NCBI GenBank assembly: GCA_015232405.1
Contig: JADFZS010000048.1
Coordinates: 1 to 37,843 of the forward strand
DNA: 37,843 bases
DNA from: Magnetococcales bacterium
GTDB taxonomy: Bacteria > Pseudomonadota > Magnetococcia > Magnetococcales > JADFYX01
Direction: 5' to 3'
The translations under genes were made by a program, and so were the position numbers. The notes beneath the pieces were generated by a model, which saw only the letters and a list, made by a program, of their open reading frames with translations, had not been told where the DNA came from and searched no databases. Shown one piece after another: positions 33,947 to 37,843 of this stretch (the first letter of the stretch is position 1; each line of letters begins with the position of its first letter).

Positions 33947-34447
33947 ATGGTGAAACCACGCAAAAAAAGTAGCTTTCACTCAGTTGCCCATCTCATAAAA
34001 AAGGTGACTGGCAATCTGGTTGACCACCCCAACAGCAAGGCCCATCGTCTAATAAAAGATTGGCGTAGGGCAGTTGGTGATCATGTTGCCAGACATACAG
34101 AGCCTGTCCGTCTGGAAAATGGAGTGCTCCATGTGCGGGTTGAGCACTCGGTTTGGATGGCAAACCTCACTTTTATGAAGCCGCAAATCCTGCAAACTTT
34201 AAAGAAAAATTATCCCCAAGAAAAAATCAGTGATATACGCTTTCGTGAAGAGTCCTTGCGGAGTAAACCAACAACCAACGCAAAAAAAACTGTGCCATCT
34301 CTTCCTCCTGCCATGGGGTCCGAAAAAAAGCAAGCAGAACATATTGTCGCACAAGTACAAGACCCAGATCTAAAAGCTCTGCTGGGTAGTTTGTATGAGT
34401 CCCACCTGGTACGCAAAAGGATAGATCCCGGTTTTAATAATAGTTAA
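33947..34447 (+). CDS. DciA-like (DUF721) protein
   Basis: The 166-residue protein begins with a basic helix (HSVAHLIKKVTGNLVDHPNS), then has the DUF721 core WRRAVGDHVARHTEPVRLEN followed by GVLHVRVEHSVWMANLTFMK. The Trp and following beta-strands are typical. DciA is the ancestral loader of the replicative helicase DnaB in bacteria lacking DnaC. The presence of DUF721 makes DciA-type loading likely, but the C-terminal Lys/Pro-rich tail is not conserved. It lies 70 bases after the methyltransferase gene and 66 bases before dgkA. Confidence 0.82.
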   Translation: MVKPRKKSSFHSVAHLIKKVTGNLVDHPNSKAHRLIKDWRRAVGDHVARHTEPVRLENGVLHVRVEHSVWMANLTFMKPQILQTLKKNYPQEKISDIRFREESLRSKPTTNAKKTVPSLPPAMGSEKKQAEHIVAQVQDPDLKALLGSLYESHLVRKRIDPGFNNS

Positions 34448-34513
34448 CTATTATGTTTTTAAGAGTTTAAATCATATATAATTTTTAAAAAAAATATAAA
34501 ATATGGGTGAGTT

Positions 34514-34882
34514 ATGAGTGAAGAAAAGCTAGATGGGGCCGCCCATTTTGTTAAAGCATTTTTTTGGTCAATGGCAGGTTTTAAAGCTGCTTGGAGATAT
34601 GAAGCTGCTTTTCGTCAGGAGGTGGTTGCACTGGTTGTTATGGTTCCATTGGGGGTGTGGATAGGTGATGGGGCTGTAGAGCAAGCTCTCCTAATAGCTT
34701 CGCTACTGTTTGTGTTGGTGGTGGAGTTGCTAAACTCTGCAATGGAAGCCGTTGTTGATCGCATTGGATTGGAACACCACCCTCTTTCAGGTAGAGCTAA
34801 AGATCTTGGCTCAGCTGCTGTATTTGTCGCTCTTTCAATTACTGGTGTTATTTGGGGTTTGATAATTTTAACTAAACTCTGA
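34514..34882 (+). CDS. dgkA: Diacylglycerol kinase
   Basis: DgkA is the small trimeric inner-membrane kinase that phosphorylates diacylglycerol to phosphatidic acid. The 122-residue protein has three hydrophobic segments and the signature ELLNSAMEAVVDRIGLEHHP (71-90), with catalytic Glu78, followed by GRAKDLGSAAV (93-103). The N-terminal surface helix FKAAWRYEAAFRQE is typical. GTGAG precedes the ATG. It would recycle lipid headgroup by-products. It is the last gene before a long gene-less stretch. Confidence 0.93.
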   Translation: MSEEKLDGAAHFVKAFFWSMAGFKAAWRYEAAFRQEVVALVVMVPLGVWIGDGAVEQALLIASLLFVLVVELLNSAMEAVVDRIGLEHHPLSGRAKDLGSAAVFVALSITGVIWGLIILTKL

Positions 34883-35617
34883 ACCATGCATTGTTCGTTA
34901 AATCCAAAAAAATAGTGTAACAGTTTAATAAATAAGACGTAATGGCTGTTAAACCTATTTCTATGATGGGTTTTATTCTTAAAATATCTAACAAACCAAA
35001 CACTAAGCTGTACCATATAACTGTTGAAATTTACCGTTTTTTGTTAGTTATATTAATATAAATTATAGAAATGATAACTATAGTAAGCAACAATGCTGGC
35101 CTGAAAAAAATATCAGCCAATATTTAATCACAATAATATTCCTTGTCAGATATTTTGAAATGCTTCCTGACGCTTGGCGATATTAATATCTGTATAAATA
35201 TTTAAGTAAAATTGTTTTATTCTCTCATGTGAGGACTATCTTTCATTGTAGAGATTATTATTTGCCAAATTTGCCTATACAATTTTGGAAATATTGCCGT
35301 ATAAACGCCTACTTACATACAACAATACAATCAACACCAGGGACATGTAAAATTTTAATAATAAATTTCACCTTTAGTTGTGAGAGACACTGGTGTATAT
35401 TTTCTTTCATATTATCAATTTTGATTTTATTTGAGAGTTTTTACAGTATCTGTAGGCTCGGTAACGTAAAGAAAATATTGTGGATATAATAATTTGATCA
35501 CAATTTGGTAGTTTATAATATTCTCCACTTCCGGGCTTGGTGTTAGGCTCTTGTATTAAACAACTATTCTATAAACAGTTCTAGTTTATGTCATTTGATA
35601 GGATGGTAGTCTGGTAA
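34883..35617. other. 735-base AT-rich gene-less stretch
   Basis: No frame here looks coding. The longest, a GTG frame of 86 codons at 35229, has Cys- and Ile-rich text without a ribosome site and I reject it. There is a perfect 12-base palindrome, GATATTAATATC, at 35179-35190. The stretch should hold the response-regulator promoter. It is large enough for a small RNA gene, but I see no clear hairpin-plus-T-run pair. Confidence 0.45.
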
Positions 35618-36313
35618 ATGAAAGATTGTATTCTTGTTGTAGATGAGGATGAAACCTCAAGATTACAACTGCAAAATATTTTGCAGGATGCCGGATACAT
35701 ATGTTGGCCTGCCTGTGATGTGGATAGCGCTCGTCTTAAATTGGAAGAGGCACGTCCAACTATTATCTTGTTGGATTGGTATCAATCTGGTTTGTCTAGT
35801 CTTGAATTTCTTAGATATCTTCGTAAGAAAGTCTCCCTTTTAGCCATACCGGTAATTATAATTTCAGATCGAAAAAATGAGTTGGAGCGAATTGCCGCTC
35901 TTGAGATTGGGGCTGATGATTTTCTCGATAAACCGATTTCTCCAGGGGAGCTGGTTGCACGTTTACAGGCTATACTGCGAAGGATTGATAATCGTTATAG
36001 CGGTGATTATATCGAATTGGCAGGTTTGCGCATTGAACTGCTAAACTACAAGGTATTTGCAGGACCCTCATTTACCCAGCTTGATATTGGCAGAATGGCT
36101 TTTCAGCTTTTGGTCTTTTTGACAATAAATCCTGAGAAGGTTTTTTCACGTGATGAGTTGGTGGAAAATGTCTGGGGTATGGAAAGTAATGTTAACAAAC
36201 GGACCGTCGATGTACATGTTCGATATTTAAGGCGTGATCTGGCAAAAACAGGTCATGATAAACATCTGCAAACAGTAAGAGGTTGTGGTTATCGTTTCTC
36301 CTTGAAGGTCTAG
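35618..36313 (+). CDS. OmpR/PhoB-type response regulator
   Basis: The 231-residue protein has an N-terminal receiver domain (ILVVDEDE with Asp9 and Glu10, phosphoacceptor Asp53 in IILLDWY, Ser83, Lys105 in FLDKP) and a C-terminal winged-helix DNA-binding domain (FSRDELVENVWGMESN, RTVDVHVRYLRRDL, RGCGYRFSL). This is the OmpR/PhoB class, which binds DNA as tandem dimers. Residues in the receiver differ slightly from the usual, with YQSGLSSLE where many have MLPGxSGLE. No histidine kinase is beside it, so it is an orphan here. The signal and targets are unknown. Confidence 0.93.
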   Translation: MKDCILVVDEDETSRLQLQNILQDAGYICWPACDVDSARLKLEEARPTIILLDWYQSGLSSLEFLRYLRKKVSLLAIPVIIISDRKNELERIAALEIGADDFLDKPISPGELVARLQAILRRIDNRYSGDYIELAGLRIELLNYKVFAGPSFTQLDIGRMAFQLLVFLTINPEKVFSRDELVENVWGMESNVNKRTVDVHVRYLRRDLAKTGHDKHLQTVRGCGYRFSLKV

Positions 36314-36323
36314 AGATTATAAT

Positions 36324-36360
36324 AAACCAAAAACTTATTAATCCTTCCTTGGTTTGTTTT
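36324..36360. terminator. Weak hairpin between convergent genes
   Basis: AAACCAA (36324-36330) and TTGGTTT (36349-36355) can pair over seven bases around an 18-base loop, followed by GTTTTG. It is placed between the convergent response regulator and trpC genes. The long loop and weak tail make it a poor terminator. Confidence 0.3.
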
Positions 36361-36376
36361 GTAGCCAGATATTTTT

Positions 36377-37189
36377 CTAGATAAACTCCTCAATCAGTTT
36401 CCCCAACTCAACACCGGGATTATCATACTTCATGAATGCTGTACCGATAAGATAGGCATGGATATTATTTTCTCTTAATTTATTGATATCATCGGTGCTC
36501 TTTATTCCACTCTCCGAGACAACAAGGCGGTCTGTTTCGGTCATTGCAGCCAGACGCATTGTGACATCCAATGAGGTTTGAAAAGTTTTTAGGTTTCTGT
36601 TGTTTACCCCCATTAGTGGAGTTTTTAGATCATGGGCCCGTTCCAGCTCATCTTCATTGTGTACCTCCACAAGTACATCTAGCTGCAATTCCTTCGCAGC
36701 TGCTTCTAACTCTTGGGCTTGATTAGTTGATAAAACAGCCATGATTAGAAGTATGGCATCTGCACCAATTGCTCTGGCCTCGATAACTTGATAGGGATCA
36801 TAAATAAAATCTTTTCGCAAAACCGGTAAAGATATTTTATCTCTAATTTGCTGTATGAACTTTTCATCACCAGAAAAAAAATCTTTATCGGTAAGACAAG
36901 AGATACATGAAGCACCGTTTTGTTGATATTCTGCAGCTATTGTGGCTGGGTTGAAATTATCTGGATCGGGTATAATAAGCCCTTTTGATGGTGATGCACG
37001 TTTTATCTCAGCTATAACAGCAGGAACTTTTTTATTGGCCTGAGCTATGAGGGCTTTAGCAAAACCTCTTGTTGGTTCAACTCCTTTAGCTGCGGATAAC
37101 AGCTCACTTTCTGATCTTTGACCGCGACGTTTCTGAACCTCCTCTGCCTTACGGTTCATTATACGATCAAGAATATTCTCTTTGCCCAT
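36377..37189 (-). CDS. trpC: Indole-3-glycerol phosphate synthase
   Basis: TrpC closes the indole ring of tryptophan. The 270-residue TIM-barrel protein has VIAEIKRASPSKGLI, ISCLTDKDFFSG, PVLRKDFIYDPYQVIEARAI, LVEVHNEDELERA, MGVNNRNLKTFQTSLD, VSESGIKS and YLIGTAFM, all family landmarks in order. The usual trpD-trpC pairing is not seen: the next gene on that strand encodes a sigma factor, 118 bases away. It is a single-function TrpC with no fused TrpF. Confidence 0.96.
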   Translation of the reverse strand: MGKENILDRIMNRKAEEVQKRRGQRSESELLSAAKGVEPTRGFAKALIAQANKKVPAVIAEIKRASPSKGLIIPDPDNFNPATIAAEYQQNGASCISCLTDKDFFSGDEKFIQQIRDKISLPVLRKDFIYDPYQVIEARAIGADAILLIMAVLSTNQAQELEAAAKELQLDVLVEVHNEDELERAHDLKTPLMGVNNRNLKTFQTSLDVTMRLAAMTETDRLVVSESGIKSTDDINKLRENNIHAYLIGTAFMKYDNPGVELGKLIEEFI

Positions 37190-37307
37190 ATTATCTCTCT
37201 ACTTTAAAGTATTGATATTTTTAAAAGTCTGTTAAATCTCTCATTACAGTAACAAAAATATTTTCACAAAACGATGCTTCACCAAAATTGAGCAGCAATG
37301 TTTACTT

Positions 37308-37843
37308 TTAATAGTTTTTATAATCTTGAAGTTTTTTGGCCAGTTTTTTTCTTATTTTCAGCTCCAAATTAAGCATACTTACTATACCTCTATTGATTTT
37401 GGCACTAATCTCGGCATTGCTTTTTTCAGCAAAATATTTGGCTTTTATAACTGAAGCCTCACTCTCTTTTAAGGTGGAGAGTGCCTCCTGGACAATATCT
37501 ACCAACTCCTTTTCTTGATATTTCTCTTCTGGGCTGGGTTCATTGCTAGGGAGAATATCAACCAGTTCACCTTTATCTTCTGGCAGAATGTTGTGTTTAG
37601 ACGAAGAGATGTTGGTGTTTAACGATATATCCGTTGTCAGAATTGCACTTACCATATCTTTTACCGCCTCTTCTGATATTCCTGTTTCATCTGTTATTAA
37701 CTCAACTAACTCATCAATATCGCTGGTAACTTTTCTATGTTTTATGGTTTGGGAAAATATTTTTTCCCGTTGTGTGGTTATGGGGACGTATGCCTTGCGT
37801 AGTTGTTTTCTGACTGTTATCTGAATCTCACGCATAATCCACT
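37308..37843 (-). CDS. RpoH-type sigma factor, N-terminal part outside window
   Basis: The frame is open to the window edge: before the first ATG (37835) the codons read Trp-Ile, giving WIMREIQITVRKQLRKAY, which matches the region 2.3-2.4 of sigma-32-type factors (WIxxEIQ). Hence only regions 2.4 to 4 are visible. Region 3 has ITDETGISEEAVKDMVSAIL and LNTNI, then a DILPSNEPSPEEKYQEKEL linker. Region 4 is recognisable (EALSTLKESEASVIKAKYFA), but the helix-turn-helix reads NAEISAKINRGIVSMLNLEL, lacking the RVRQIE-like recognition helix. An alternative heat-shock-type or specialised sigma is the best call; promoter class cannot be inferred. Confidence 0.72.
   Translation of the reverse strand, partial: WIMREIQITVRKQLRKAYVPITTQREKIFSQTIKHRKVTSDIDELVELITDETGISEEAVKDMVSAILTTDISLNTNISSSKHNILPEDKGELVDILPSNEPSPEEKYQEKELVDIVQEALSTLKESEASVIKAKYFAEKSNAEISAKINRGIVSMLNLELKIRKKLAKKLQDYKNY

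Noticed and set aside
35229..35489. 86-codon GTG frame in the gene-less stretch before the response regulator
   Set aside because: It has no ribosome site and a Cys/Ile/Phe-rich text resembling translated AT-rich non-coding DNA.
1..37843. CRISPR array, prophage, integrase with att sites, tRNA or rRNA genes
   Set aside because: I saw no regularly spaced repeats, phage structural genes or cloverleaf/ribosomal sequence in the window; a tRNA-finding program was not available.

Overview
The window reads as chromosomal DNA of a Gram-negative bacterium, most likely a member of the Pseudomonadota. This rests on lipoproteins with lipoboxes, an LpoA/LppC-type protein, a DolP-like BON lipoprotein, an AsmA-like protein, a DksA, an L,D-transpeptidase and a SPOR protein. 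The GatCAB amidotransferase is complete. Base composition is moderately AT-rich, with very AT-rich intergenic stretches. I cannot name the genus. I saw no rRNA, tRNA, CRISPR array or prophage.

Left edge (1-3100) is accessory-looking: a small VbhA-like antitoxin overlapping a Fic AMP-transferase, then a decayed piece of an IS1380-type transposase with three in-frame stops, then a CPA2 K+/H+ antiporter gene that is clearly more GC-rich than its surroundings. From 3101 to 6000 come an unknown protein, a divergent GAPDH-like dehydrogenase, two unknown reading frames lying in one frame and separated by a single stop, and a tiny membrane protein.

The central part is mostly housekeeping. It holds gatC-gatA-gatB followed by an AsmA-like protein (6068-11618). 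A minus-strand run follows, in the order of transcription: coiled-coil protein, aroQ, accB, accC, phosphoribosyltransferase (15184 down to 11640). Divergent from it are thiS-thiG and a HybE-like protein. Then come a small lipoprotein, an L,D-transpeptidase and serC. An alpha/beta-hydrolase fused to a TPR-type C-terminal half (20114-21490) stands alone between a strong terminator and a non-coding stretch.

From 21927 to 26952 is a minus-strand envelope and repeat-protein cluster (LpoA-like, SPOR, ankyrin, Sel1). It ends in an 84-codon frame that has no ordinary start codon. The LpoA-like gene is divergent from yraN, a DolP-like BON lipoprotein and a GlcD-type oxidase, which recalls the E. coli lpoA-yraN-diaA-dolP neighbourhood without diaA. 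The right part carries dksA, a hairpin-rich repeat, thiE, a PfkB adenosine-type kinase, a CysQ-type phosphatase, a TrmN6-like methyltransferase, a DciA-like protein, dgkA, a 735-base gene-less stretch, an orphan OmpR/PhoB response regulator, trpC and the C-terminal part of an RpoH-type sigma factor cut by the window end.

The observations I rate highest are these. First, the Fic/antitoxin pair appears to have changed both sides of the inhibitory salt bridge. Second, a conserved-looking frame after the Sel1 gene can only start at ATA or another rare codon. Third, the hydrolase-TPR fusion has the architecture of a signalling or conflict effector. Fourth, ThiS carries two residues beyond its C-terminal glycines. 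Fifth, the sigma factor has an unusual region 4. I found no clear new multi-gene system.
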